Source of the DNA: Cybelea sp963824595
Lineage (GTDB): Bacteria > Vulcanimicrobiota > Vulcanimicrobiia > Vulcanimicrobiales > Vulcanimicrobiaceae
Reading direction: 5' to 3'
NCBI GenBank assembly: GCA_963824595.1
Contig: CAWGPY010000010.1
Span: 1 to 64,000 of the forward strand
DNA: 64,000 bases
The stretch's first letter is position 1, and every line of letters begins with the position of its first letter. Below the pieces are notes generated by a model. That model was not told where the DNA came from. It saw nothing but the letters and a program-made list of their open reading frames with translations, and did no database searches. The translations under genes and the position numbers were made by a program. Of this stretch, positions 7,142 through 15,385 are shown in pieces.

Positions 7142-9156
7142 TACGACCTTTCCATGAGGGACGTTCGGTCCGGTGGCCAGATGACGATCAGCGGCTTTCC
7201 GAACGACGAGGCGCGGTGGGATCGAAGCAGGCCTGCGGAAAACGTCCCGCCCGGCTGCGCGAAGCCCCACACGTGCGAGTCGACCGCATAGTTGCGATTG
7301 TCACCGAGCATGAAATAGAACCCACGAGGAATTCGATTGGGCGATTGCCACATGGCCCGCGGAGGAACGTTGGCCACGCTGGGGTCGAGCGGAACGCCAT
7401 CGACGAAGATACCGTAGTCGCGAATGGTAAGGTCGTAGGCGATGGGCTCGTGGACGAAAGCTTCGTGCAGAAGCGCTCCATTTCGGTAGACGGCGCCCCG
7501 TTCGACGCTGACGGCGTCCCCGCCGACGCCAACGACTCGAGCCGCAATGTCGGCGCCGTCTGCGTAGGGCGCTCGAAACACCGCGATGTCGCCATCGCGC
7601 GGAGGCCAGAGTTCAAACGTAAGGCGATCGACGTAGACGACGTCGTGCTTCTGCAACATCGGATACATCGCCACCGAAGAGATACCGACGAGGGAGCCGG
7701 CGACGCCGACCGCGAGGAAGGCGCTCGCGCAGAAAACCACTGCCGCGTTCGCGACGCCGCTCAAGCGAGGGGGGACGCGGATCTTGCTCTCCAAGGCGAC
7801 GAGAGCGAAGCGCCCGACGGCAACAATACAGGCAAACGCGAGTACAACGCTCGCCAACGACGTGGGGACGGCCGAACGCTGCGCCGGCGGGGCCTGGCCC
7901 ACGAGAGCTGCCGTCAGCGCGACGACGGTAAGACCAGCCAGCGCCTCGATGGACAGCGAGCGCATGGCGGGCCCCGCGGCCGCACTGCCTCGCCCGATCC
8001 GCATGTGGCGCCGTGCGAGCAGCAGCAGTCCGGCGACGGCGACCACCTTCGCCACGAGGAGCAGACCGTACGCCGACGTGACGAGTTCGGCGATGCTTGC
8101 GACGTGCAGCGACGAGCCATAGATGCCCGTCGCGAGCACGATGCCGGCGCACGCGGCGGCCGCAGGCGTGAACCATGCGAAAAGCGCCCGGAAGCGCTCC
8201 GCGGCATTCGCTTGCCCGCTGAGCGATTGCAGCAGGATCGCCACGAGCACCAATATCCCTCCGATCCAGACTGCGGCCGCCGCGAGGTGGGCGAAATCGA
8301 GCGCCACGGCAATTGCACGACCCCAAAACGTGCTCTGCGCAACGGCGTGCCCGGTAATGCTGTAGGTCGCGAACAAAATCAACGTCGCCGGCAAGAGGAC
8401 GTACCGAGCGGAACTCCAAGCAAGGGCCGCCGCCGCGACGACGGCGAGACCGGCGGCAGCACGCACGAGAAACGCCGCGCCCCAGGGGGTCGCGGTCAGC
8501 ACCTCGGCGATGCCGCCACCGAGCCGCCCGCTCGCCGCCGCCGCCTGCACGGCGACCGCCGGCACCCACGCCGCCAAAACGATCGCCGCACCGACGACCG
8601 AATAACCTCGTGCGATCTCCCGTGCGCGGAAGTCGCGCGCTAATCGATCCGGCAACGCCGCGAGCAAGAAAATGGCCCCGCCCACCAGGAACGCCCCGAC
8701 GAGGCTCAACCATCGCAGTGCGCTCGCAAGCCGGGAGGAAGGGTCGAAGGGCGACTCCGCCGCCGTTTCGTCGCCGACCGGTGCGACGCCGACTCCGATA
8801 CGATACGCTCCGTGAACCACGTGGGAGTCGGCCGAGATCACCCGCCACTCGACGGTGTAGACGCCCTGCTCGAGCCCGGTCGGCACGTGCACGACGACGC
8901 GGGTCGCGTCGTTGGGATCGATCTGGGCGTCGCGGCGATCGATGCGTTTTCCGTTTTGAGCAAACACTTCCAGTGCGTCCTTGTCGAGCAGATCGATCGG
9001 CTCGTCGAACGAGACCGTGACGCGACCGCCGATGTTCCGGCTGCTGCTGTCCATCGGCGGCTGCGCGCCGACGACGTAAGCGTGCCCGTTTGCAGCTCGC
9101 ACGGAAGACAGCCAAAGAATGACGAGCACGGGCAACGCCCGCCGAAACGCCGACAA
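7141..9156 (-). CDS. CopC-CopD fusion with a C-terminal signal-peptidase-I-like domain lacking catalytic residues
   Basis: The protein has 671 residues. A signal peptide (1-24) leads to a CopC domain whose mature end begins at 'HAYVVGAQPP' (H25) and which ends near 'DSHVVHGAYRIGVG' (~122). An eight-or-so-helix CopD membrane domain follows (~130-460). From ~485 the sequence matches bacterial signal peptidase I: 'SSVAMYPML', 'DYGIFVDGVPL' and the GDN box 'MLGDNRNYAVDSHVWGF'. The family's catalytic Ser in SxSMxP is Ala496 here and the catalytic Lys of xKRVxG is Ala539 (DIAARVVG), so peptidase activity is not expected. CopC-CopD units import or buffer copper at the membrane; the dead domain may be a periplasmic beta-sheet module. 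It is the second gene of the minus-strand operon. Confidence 0.85.
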   Translation of the reverse strand: MSAFRRALPVLVILWLSSVRAANGHAYVVGAQPPMDSSSRNIGGRVTVSFDEPIDLLDKDALEVFAQNGKRIDRRDAQIDPNDATRVVVHVPTGLEQGVYTVEWRVISADSHVVHGAYRIGVGVAPVGDETAAESPFDPSSRLASALRWLSLVGAFLVGGAIFLLAALPDRLARDFRAREIARGYSVVGAAIVLAAWVPAVAVQAAAASGRLGGGIAEVLTATPWGAAFLVRAAAGLAVVAAAALAWSSARYVLLPATLILFATYSITGHAVAQSTFWGRAIAVALDFAHLAAAAVWIGGILVLVAILLQSLSGQANAAERFRALFAWFTPAAAACAGIVLATGIYGSSLHVASIAELVTSAYGLLLVAKVVAVAGLLLLARRHMRIGRGSAAAGPAMRSLSIEALAGLTVVALTAALVGQAPPAQRSAVPTSLASVVLAFACIVAVGRFALVALESKIRVPPRLSGVANAAVVFCASAFLAVGVAGSLVGISSVAMYPMLQKHDVVYVDRLTFELWPPRDGDIAVFRAPYADGADIAARVVGVGGDAVSVERGAVYRNGALLHEAFVHEPIAYDLTIRDYGIFVDGVPLDPSVANVPPRAMWQSPNRIPRGFYFMLGDNRNYAVDSHVWGFAQPGGTFSAGLLRSHRASSFGKPLIVIWPPDRTSLMERS

Positions 9157-9210
9157 GACACCTCCTCAGCAGGACGGGGGATTGTTTAATACGGTATGGT
9201 TGTGTGCGGT

Positions 9211-9756
9211 CTAGCTGAGACGAAGCGCGGGGGGCGGACGCGAGAACAGCCGGAGGACGCGAACTACCGGCTTCGTCGTGACGATGGGCTCGGCGATTGC
9301 CACCCACGTGAGAACGCGCGTCGCGAAGTCGCCGGAATAGATGGCGAACACGATCTTCGCCAGCGCGCGCAAACCAACGCGCGCCAAGAGGACCAGCAGC
9401 GCGCTCGCCGCGACGAGGCTGACGGCGATGGCCAATGTCGGCGCCCGCGGGTGGCCGCTCTCGATCGCCTCGGCAAGGGAGAACCAGCCGAAGGCGGCCG
9501 CGGAGATGCTCGGGAGCGACGGGACGAACTGCGTGATGCTCGCGGTGAGCACGCTGCCCTGACAGAAGCGTCCGCGGCTAAGCAAGCACAGCGCGACCCA
9601 CAGTGCGGCGGACCCGACCACGGCGGCGGTTGCGAGCGCTCGAAAGAATTCGGCATACGAACCGCCCATTACGTGGCCGTCCCCATACACGATCGTATGA
9701 GCCCAGATCGCCGCTGTCAGGCCGAGCGCGAGTGCGCCCGGCAGGCGTCGCGTCAC
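9211..9756 (-). CDS. Four-helix membrane protein, unknown
   Basis: This 181-residue protein has about four hydrophobic helices; the first carries 'AIWAHTIVYGDGHVMGG', with two His residues that could face a metal. The family is not recognised. It ends 54 bases before the CopC-CopD fusion on the same strand and starts about 90 bases from a divergent membrane-protein gene, so it is probably the first gene of the copper operon. The C-terminus is Arg/Pro-rich (cytosolic). Confidence 0.6.
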   Translation of the reverse strand: MTRRLPGALALGLTAAIWAHTIVYGDGHVMGGSYAEFFRALATAAVVGSAALWVALCLLSRGRFCQGSVLTASITQFVPSLPSISAAAFGWFSLAEAIESGHPRAPTLAIAVSLVAASALLVLLARVGLRALAKIVFAIYSGDFATRVLTWVAIAEPIVTTKPVVRVLRLFSRPPPALRLS

Positions 9757-9845
9757 GCCTCGTCCTTCGACGACGCGTTAACGCGCCCTGCGGTACCCGC
9801 TCGTATCGGCAGGCGAACGCTGCGGTTCCGTGCAAGAGCCGGCGC

Positions 9846-10496
9846 GTGAGCGAACGCAGACTTGGGGCTGCAATCGCCGCCTGCGGATTTGTGTTCGTAA
9901 CGTCGGCGGTCGCTTTGTGCGCTCATACGATGCTCGAGCTCGGGCAGTCACTCGGCGTATTGGCTGGGGATTACGGCGCTCACGCCCACGCGACCGTCCT
10001 CCCGGTCGGACTGGCGGGCTTGACGCTCGCGCTCTGCGCCGCATTTTCATACATCGTCCACATCGCGAGCTCCGGGCGGCGTTCGCTTCCCTCTTTGGCG
10101 CGTGCGTTTCGTCGATGCATCAACTGGCGGAAGACCCTGCTCCTTTTCGTAAGCGCGGGATCGCTGCTCGCGGCGATGGAGTCCGCGGAGCAAGCGCTGG
10201 CCGGTCATTTCGACGGGCCGGGAGCCGCATTTGGAGCAGCCCCCATCGCCGGATTCGCGCTCGTACTCGTCGCGTCGGCTGTAGCCGTCGCATTGGTGCG
10301 GAGCGTGTGCGACTGGCTGGCGAACGCTCACTCACGCATCGCGATGGTAGTCGCATGCCTTCTCCGTCCGATGTATAGCTTCGCCCTTCCCGCGGCGTGG
10401 CGCACCAAACGCCACGCGCTAACCACCGTCGACTACGTTTGGGACACCGCGCTAGCGCACGGGAAACGAGGGCCGCCGCTCCTCCTCGCAGCGTAG
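9846..10496 (+). CDS. Membrane protein, unknown, copper/oxidase locus
   Basis: Translated from GTG 9846 (216 residues), this protein has about five hydrophobic segments, e.g. 'AAIAACGFVFVTSAVALCAH' near the start. An intramembrane His/Glu pattern (CAHTMLELGQ; ESAEQALAGHFDG) is visible. The frame is open further upstream, but that part is Arg-rich and overlaps the divergent promoter region, so GTG 9846 is preferred. It precedes tlpA-like and sco genes on the same strand with a 42-base gap. No known family was recognised. Confidence 0.55.
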   Translation: MSERRLGAAIAACGFVFVTSAVALCAHTMLELGQSLGVLAGDYGAHAHATVLPVGLAGLTLALCAAFSYIVHIASSGRRSLPSLARAFRRCINWRKTLLLFVSAGSLLAAMESAEQALAGHFDGPGAAFGAAPIAGFALVLVASAVAVALVRSVCDWLANAHSRIAMVVACLLRPMYSFALPAAWRTKRHALTTVDYVWDTALAHGKRGPPLLLAA

Positions 10497-10538
10497 CCCC
10501 TTCAGCTTACTCGGCCCCTTTCTCTAGCGAGGTTTCTC

Positions 10539-11132
10539 ATGTCTCGACGTTCATCGCGCGCGACGCCGCCGCCGCCGCTTCGCGCCATCGTTCTCTGGTC
10601 CAGCGTCGGTCTTGTGACGGCGATCGTGCTGTTAGCAATAGCATTGACGAATCGCGCCGTCCCACCGAGCGCCACCGACGTCCCGCCGGTCAGCCCGTTG
10701 GCCCGCGGTGACTCGGCGCCGGATTTCTCGACTGCGACCAACCATGGCGCCTTCGCCCTTGCAAGCCAGCACCGACCCGTACTGCTGGAGGTCTTCGCTA
10801 CATGGTGTCCACATTGCCAACGAGAGACGGCAGTTCTCAACCGGCTGTACGACAGATATAACGGACGCGTCGCGTTCGTCGCCGTCAGCGGAAGTGCCTA
10901 CGGGGCAGACCGAACGACGCCCGAATCGGAAACCGACGTTCTGGCCTTCGTGAAATACTTCAACGCGCGCTATCCGGTCGCGTTCGACGATTCGCTGCGC
11001 GTCGCGAAAAGCTATCTGAAGGGAGGGTATCCCACCATCGTCATCATCGGAAGCGACAAGAAAATCGCGTTCATTGGCAGCGGCGAGCTAACGGAGGCCG
11101 CTCTCGAAAAAGAGATCCGGAGCGTTTCGTGA
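10539..11132 (+). CDS. TlpA/ResA-like membrane-anchored thioredoxin
   Basis: This 197-residue protein has an N-terminal cytosolic Arg-rich tail and one membrane anchor (~18-38). A thioredoxin-fold domain facing outward carries the active site 'ATWCPHC' (Cys90, Cys93) and the cis-Pro loop 'KGGYPTIVII'. Proteins of this type reduce disulfides in apocytochromes or in the CuA-site Cys pair of cytochrome oxidase. The next gene, a Sco1 homologue, overlaps its stop by four bases (GTGA), and TlpA-Sco pairs act together in CuA assembly in proteobacteria. A redox role in oxidase biogenesis is therefore likely here. Confidence 0.85.
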   Translation: MSRRSSRATPPPPLRAIVLWSSVGLVTAIVLLAIALTNRAVPPSATDVPPVSPLARGDSAPDFSTATNHGAFALASQHRPVLLEVFATWCPHCQRETAVLNRLYDRYNGRVAFVAVSGSAYGADRTTPESETDVLAFVKYFNARYPVAFDDSLRVAKSYLKGGYPTIVIIGSDKKIAFIGSGELTEAALEKEIRSVS

Positions 11133-11674
11133 GCGCCCCGGCCAAGCTTCTGATCGCCGCTGCAGTCGCTGCGATTCTCGCACCCGCCTGCGCGGGCGGC
11201 GACACCGCGCCGGGGCTCGCGCTGCGCGACGATCGGGGCCGGCGCTGGAACCTGCGCGATCACACGGGCGGCATCGTGCTCGTCTTTGGCTACACTCATT
11301 GTGAGGATACTTGTCCGCTGATGCTTTCGAAGCTAGTCGAAGCGAGACGGGAGGGCGCTTCAAAAACTCGCGCGGTCGAGATCGCGTTTGTGACGGTCGA
11401 TCCCTCACGCGACACTCCGAGAGTTCTGCACGCTTTCGTTTCCAGCTTCGGGCCGGGCGTCGTCGGCCTTACGGGAACGTCACGTGAGGTCGAGAAAATC
11501 GAGCGTGCCTATCACGTTTGGGCGCAGCGTATGCCGTCGAAGAAGGGAGGTTACGACTACGACGAGGGGCATAGCAGCACCATGTTCTTCGTCGACCGTA
11601 GCCGCAACATCGATAGCCTGCACGATCCAACGGATTCGGTGCGAGAATTGGCGCGAGCCATGGAGCGGCTCTGA
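11129..11674 (+). CDS. SCO1/SenC-family copper chaperone
   Basis: The 181-residue protein begins at GTG. It has a hydrophobic export segment (1-~22) that may be a lipoprotein-type signal with Cys21. The Sco domain shows the copper site 'HCEDTCP' (Cys58, Cys62) and the distal ligand His148 in 'YDEGHSSTMFFVD'. Sco1 loads copper into the CuA site of cytochrome c oxidase subunit II. It is coupled to the TlpA-like gene and lies opposite the copper operon, which supports an oxidase maturation function. No oxidase subunits lie in this window. It converges on eno with only nine bases between stops. Confidence 0.88.
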   Translation: MSAPAKLLIAAAVAAILAPACAGGDTAPGLALRDDRGRRWNLRDHTGGIVLVFGYTHCEDTCPLMLSKLVEARREGASKTRAVEIAFVTVDPSRDTPRVLHAFVSSFGPGVVGLTGTSREVEKIERAYHVWAQRMPSKKGGYDYDEGHSSTMFFVDRSRNIDSLHDPTDSVRELARAMERL

Positions 11675-11683
11675 TGCGCCGGT

Positions 11684-13006
11684 TTACGACTGCCGGCCGC
11701 GCGCGCCGTACACCGCGCCGCCCGGGTAGCGCGCCGCGGCGCCGAGCTGCTGCTCGATTGCCATCAGGCGGTTGTACTTTGCGATGCGATCGCTGCGCGA
11801 GAGCGACCCCGTCTTGATCTGCTCCGCGCCGGTCGCGACCGCGAGATCGGCGATCGTCGTGTCTTCGGTCTCGCCCGAGCGGTGCGAGATCACCGTGCCG
11901 AAGCCGGCCTTTTGCGCCATCGCGATGCAGTCGAGCGTTTCGGTGAGCGTGCCGATCTGATTGACCTTGATGAGGATCGCGTTGCCCGCACCCTCCGCGA
12001 TGCCGCGCGCCAGGAACTCCACGTTGGTGACGAAGAGATCGTCGCCGACGAGCTGCACGCGCTTTCCGAGCGCCTGCGTCAGGTTACGCCATCCGTCCCA
12101 GTCGCCCTCGGCGAGGCCGTCTTCGATCGAAACGATCGGGTAGCGGTCGCAGAGCTCGGAGTAGAGCGCGATCATCTCGCCGACGCTCGCCGCGCGATCG
12201 CGCGACAGCGGATAGTACTTGCCGTCCTCATAGAACTCGCTCGACGCCGGATCGAGCGCGATGGCGACGTCGTCGCCCGGCCGGTAGCCGGCTCGTTCGA
12301 TTCCCGCAACGATCAGATCGAGCGCTTCTTGCGGCGTCTCGAGGTGGGGGGCGTAGCCGCCCTCGTCACCAACCAGCGTCTGCAGGCCACGTTCGTGCAA
12401 GATGCGGCCGATCGCGTGAAACACCTCGCTGCCGTAGCGAACGGCTTCGGCCTCGTCGTACGCTCCGACCGGAACGATCATGCACTCCTGGAACTCGAGA
12501 GCGCCCTCGGCGTGCTTGCCGCCGTTGATGACGTTCATCATGGGAACCGGAAGCGTCGCCGCGGCGGGACCGCCCAGATACCGGTACAGCGGCAGCGCGA
12601 GGCTTACGGCGGCCGCGCGCGCGACGGCGAGCGAGACGCCCAGCGTAGCGTTCGCGCCGACGTTCGACTTGTTCGGCGTGCCGTCAATTTCGATCAGCCG
12701 CGCGTCGATCTCGCGCTGTGCGGTAGCGTCGAGGCCTTCGATCGCGGGCCCCAGCATCTCGTTGACCGCCTCGACGGCCTTGAGCACGCCCTTGCCGTTG
12801 TAGCGATGCTCGTCACCGTCGCGCAGCTCGACGGCCTCGTTTGCGCCCGTCGACGCGCCCGACGGCACCATCGCCTCTTCCACGGCGCCGAAGCTCGTCG
12901 CCACGGTGACGGCCACCGTCGGATTGCCGCGCGAATCGAGAATCTCGCGCGCGTGCACGCCTTCGATCAGGGGATTGCCGCCGCCGCGCAACGATTCCAG
13001 CGACAC
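11684..13006 (-). CDS. eno: Enolase (2-phosphoglycerate dehydratase)
   Basis: The 440-residue enzyme of glycolysis/gluconeogenesis has the N-terminal 'HAREILDSRGNPTVAVTV' block, the Ser loop 'MVPSGASTGANEAVELRD', the Mg-binding region 'VSIEDGL', and the enolase signature 'LIKVNQIGTLTET' followed by 'SHRSGETEDTTIADLAV'. The frame is open upstream, but that part is antisense-like Arg-rich sequence inside ndk, so the start is placed at GTG 13006, two bases after the ndk stop. Translation is therefore probably coupled to ndk. Confidence 0.97.
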   Translation of the reverse strand: MSLESLRGGGNPLIEGVHAREILDSRGNPTVAVTVATSFGAVEEAMVPSGASTGANEAVELRDGDEHRYNGKGVLKAVEAVNEMLGPAIEGLDATAQREIDARLIEIDGTPNKSNVGANATLGVSLAVARAAAVSLALPLYRYLGGPAAATLPVPMMNVINGGKHAEGALEFQECMIVPVGAYDEAEAVRYGSEVFHAIGRILHERGLQTLVGDEGGYAPHLETPQEALDLIVAGIERAGYRPGDDVAIALDPASSEFYEDGKYYPLSRDRAASVGEMIALYSELCDRYPIVSIEDGLAEGDWDGWRNLTQALGKRVQLVGDDLFVTNVEFLARGIAEGAGNAILIKVNQIGTLTETLDCIAMAQKAGFGTVISHRSGETEDTTIADLAVATGAEQIKTGSLSRSDRIAKYNRLMAIEQQLGAAARYPGGAVYGARGRQS

Positions 13007-13008
13007 GG

Positions 13009-13464
13009 TTACTCCTTGATCCAGCGCTCGAGGTCGTGCCGGCGCGAAACGAAATCGTTGTCGGAAAAGAAGATCTTCAGCTCGCGGTCGGCGCTCGCCG
13101 CGGCGTCGCTGCCGTGCACCAGGTTGCGACCGATGGTTTGCGCGAGATCGCCGCGCAGCGACCCCGGCGCGGCCTTGAGCGGATCGGTCGCGCCGATCAG
13201 CTGGCGGCACCCCTCGATCGCACCTTCGCCTTCGACGGCCATCGCCACGAGCGGACCGCTCGTGATGAAGGCGACGAGCCCGTCGAAGAACGGCTTGCCC
13301 TTATGCTCGCCATAATGTTCGCGAGCGCGGTCGCCGTCGAGTTGCATCAGCTTCAGCGCGGAAATGATGTAGCCCCGGCGCTCGATGCGCGCGGTGATTT
13401 CGCCGATCAGGCCGCGCGAGACGGCATCGGGCTTGCAGAGAATGAGCGTTCGTTCGATAGCCAT
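13009..13464 (-). CDS. ndk: Nucleoside diphosphate kinase
   Basis: This 151-residue protein begins 'MAIERTLILCKPDAV' and carries the phosphohistidine motif 'NLVHGSDAAASA' (His117). Length and motifs match the family, which transfers the gamma phosphate of ATP to NDPs. The gene is two bases upstream of eno in the same direction. A dispersed intergenic repeat lies just upstream (13508-13549). Confidence 0.97.
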   Translation of the reverse strand: MAIERTLILCKPDAVSRGLIGEITARIERRGYIISALKLMQLDGDRAREHYGEHKGKPFFDGLVAFITSGPLVAMAVEGEGAIEGCRQLIGATDPLKAAPGSLRGDLAQTIGRNLVHGSDAAASADRELKIFFSDNDFVSRRHDLERWIKE

Positions 13465-13507
13465 ACGAGCGGCTTAGGTCCCCCGACTCCGGTCCCCTGC
13501 GGGCCGT

Positions 13508-13549
13508 CCTTCGACTACGCGCCCTGCGGGCGCTTCGCTCAGGATGACA
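13508..13549. repeat. Dispersed intergenic repeat (CCTTCGACT ... GCTCAGGATGACA)
   Basis: The unit starts CCTTCGACT, has an internal GC palindrome (GCGCCCTGCGGGCGC) and ends GCTCAGGATGACA. Related copies occur at 60367-60407, 53288-53327 (inverted) and 40418-40438 (short, inverted). All are at gene ends or in gaps. It resembles the REP-like TCATCCTGAGC repeats seen in several soil phyla. Confidence 0.7.
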
Positions 13550-13594
13550 AGATGCGCAGAATGACAAGGCGTGGGTTGCCACAAAGTCAGGGCG

Positions 13595-14377
13595 ATGCGA
13601 TCCCTTCCGGAGGCCGGCCCCTACGAAGGCGTGATGCGGGAACTCGCCGACTCCGCGTTCGGTTCGATCGCCTACGTCGAGGAGACGCAGAGCACCAACG
13701 CCGACGCCGCGACGCTGCTCGGCGACGAGCGCTACGGCGGCCACACGATCGTCGCGGAGTATCAGAGCCGCGGCGCCGGCCGTAAGGGACGCGCGTGGGT
13801 CGCACCGGCCGGATCCGCGCTGCTCTTCACCACGATCCTGCCCCGCACGGTGGATGCAAACTCGCTGTGGATCGCTCCGTTCTGGACCGCGCTCGCCGTG
13901 CGCGCCGCGCTGCTCGAGCTCGGCATCGCGACGACGCTGCAGTGGCCCAACGATCTCTTGGTCGGCGGTCGCAAGCTGGCGGGAATCCTTTGCCGATCGA
14001 ACGTCACCGGCGCGACGGCGCGCGTCGCGTGCGGCGTCGGCATCAACGTGCGGCGGCCCGGCGCGGAAATGGCGGTGGATCCGCCGCCCGCCTTCTGTGC
14101 CGACGTCGCGCCGGTACGCCGCGAGGCTCTGCTGCGCGCGATTCTCCGCGACTACGATGCGTCGCTGCCGGCGTTCGACCGGCCCGAAGCCGTCGCTGCC
14201 GCATGGAGCGCGGCTGCCGGGCTGCCCGGCGCGCCGTATCGCATTCTACCCGACGGGGCGAAGCAGCCGTTCGAGGCCGTTGCCGAGGCATTGGAGACGG
14301 GCGGGGGGCTGCGCGTCACTCGCACCGACGGCTCGAGCGACGTAATCGCGCTGGCCGATGCGCGAGCGTTGCGCTAG
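13595..14377 (+). CDS. birA: Biotin-[acetyl-CoA-carboxylase] ligase
   Basis: From ATG 13595 the protein has 260 residues: a catalytic domain with the biotinyl-AMP loop 'SRGAGRKGRAWVAP', the 'LQWPNDLLVGGRKLAGIL' block with its catalytic Lys, and 'GVGINVRRPG', then a small C-terminal SH3-like domain. The N-terminal DNA-binding wHTH domain of E. coli BirA is absent, so it should be a monofunctional ligase, not a repressor. The frame is open eight codons further (TTG at 13571), but that overlaps the repeat-containing gap. Its stop shares a CTAG with the convergent archaemetzincin gene. Confidence 0.92.
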   Translation: MRSLPEAGPYEGVMRELADSAFGSIAYVEETQSTNADAATLLGDERYGGHTIVAEYQSRGAGRKGRAWVAPAGSALLFTTILPRTVDANSLWIAPFWTALAVRAALLELGIATTLQWPNDLLVGGRKLAGILCRSNVTGATARVACGVGINVRRPGAEMAVDPPPAFCADVAPVRREALLRAILRDYDASLPAFDRPEAVAAAWSAAAGLPGAPYRILPDGAKQPFEAVAEALETGGGLRVTRTDGSSDVIALADARALR

Positions 14378-14919
14378 GGGCGCTCGTTGCGGGCGCGGCT
14401 CAGGCGGCGATCGCAGTTTTCGCAGAAATGCGGCATTTTGTTATCGGTTTCGAAGATCGAATGCGAATAGTACATGGCGCAGCGCGCGTTATAGCAGTGC
14501 TTCAGGCCGAACGCGTGGCCCAGCTCGTGGATCGACTCCTTGAGCGTGCGCTGAAAGAGCAGATTTGCATCGGCGGGCTCGCCGTAGAACTCCGAGCGCA
14601 GGCGGTGAATGGAGACGACGGCCACGCCCTGCGATTCGTCGGCGTCGCCGAAGACGAACCGATGCGACGTCTTGTAGAGGTCGAAATCGGTGACCGCCAA
14701 GAGGATGGCGCCGGCGTCCGGATTCGCCCGCCGCACCTTCGTCGTGAGGGTCGCCACAAAGAGCTGGCCGCGCGTCGCGTTGAGCGAGCTGCGCGGCACC
14801 ACCGACGAGCGTTCGGCGCGCACCGAGGCGAGAAATCGCTCTTCGAGGCACGGCGCGAGACGGTCCAAGAAGAACGCATCGATGGTGTTGATGGGGACGA
14901 TGCCGATCTGCGAGTCCAT
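14374..14919 (-). CDS. amzA: Archaemetzincin-family zinc metalloprotease
   Basis: This 181-residue protein has the archaemetzincin signature: zinc motif HExxHxxGxxH as 'HELGHAFGLKH' (131-141) followed directly by Cys142, then Cys147, the Met-turn 'AMYYSHSI' and a CxxC pair (Cys166, Cys169) that bind a second zinc. The family (peptidase M54) is common in archaea and some eukaryotes and patchy in bacteria; its substrates are unknown. No signal peptide is present, so it should be cytosolic. Every ligand residue is present, so activity is plausible. Confidence 0.9.
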   Translation of the reverse strand: MDSQIGIVPINTIDAFFLDRLAPCLEERFLASVRAERSSVVPRSSLNATRGQLFVATLTTKVRRANPDAGAILLAVTDFDLYKTSHRFVFGDADESQGVAVVSIHRLRSEFYGEPADANLLFQRTLKESIHELGHAFGLKHCYNARCAMYYSHSIFETDNKMPHFCENCDRRLSRARNERP

Positions 14920-15022
14920 CTCGTAGAGCCTCGTTCGCCGCGTCTCTTCGCAACACTTGCCTGAGGCGCCGCATTAATTGCTGTTTAAGATGACAAGCAG
15001 GGCATCCGTCGAAGTCGTCGCG

Positions 15023-15385
15023 GTGATCGTTGGCGTCGGCATCGACGTGGCCGAAGTTGAACGCTATCGCTTCGACGAGCGAAAGCTGGCGTGGTTCGCG
15101 CGGAAGGTCTACACCGAACGCGAGATCGCCTACGCCATGCGCAAACGAAACTGGGCCGAGCGGCTTGCCGGCTTCTTCGCGGCGAAGGAGGCTACGCGCA
15201 AGGCGTTCGGACACGCGATTCCGTGGCGCTGGGTCGGCGTCGCGCACGAACGAAGCGGCAAGCCGACGATCGAGCTGCGCGAACGCGCGGAGCGCCTGAT
15301 GAGCAGCCGCGGCGTCCGCACGATCCACCTCAGCATCACCCACACCGCCTCGACCGCGGCCGCGATCGTCATCCTCGAATCGTGA
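15023..15385 (+). CDS. acpS: Holo-[acyl-carrier-protein] synthase
   Basis: Translated from GTG 15023 (120 residues), the protein begins 'IVGVGIDVAEVERY', the Mg-binding start of AcpS, and has the central 'ERLAGFFAAKEATRKAFG' motif and the C-terminal 'IHLSITHTASTAAA'. It attaches phosphopantetheine to acyl carrier protein. In-frame starts upstream (ATG 14990) add residues not usual in the family, so GTG is preferred. The stop overlaps the GTG of nnr (GTGA), a frequent acpS-nnr pairing. Confidence 0.93.
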   Translation: MIVGVGIDVAEVERYRFDERKLAWFARKVYTEREIAYAMRKRNWAERLAGFFAAKEATRKAFGHAIPWRWVGVAHERSGKPTIELRERAERLMSSRGVRTIHLSITHTASTAAAIVILES

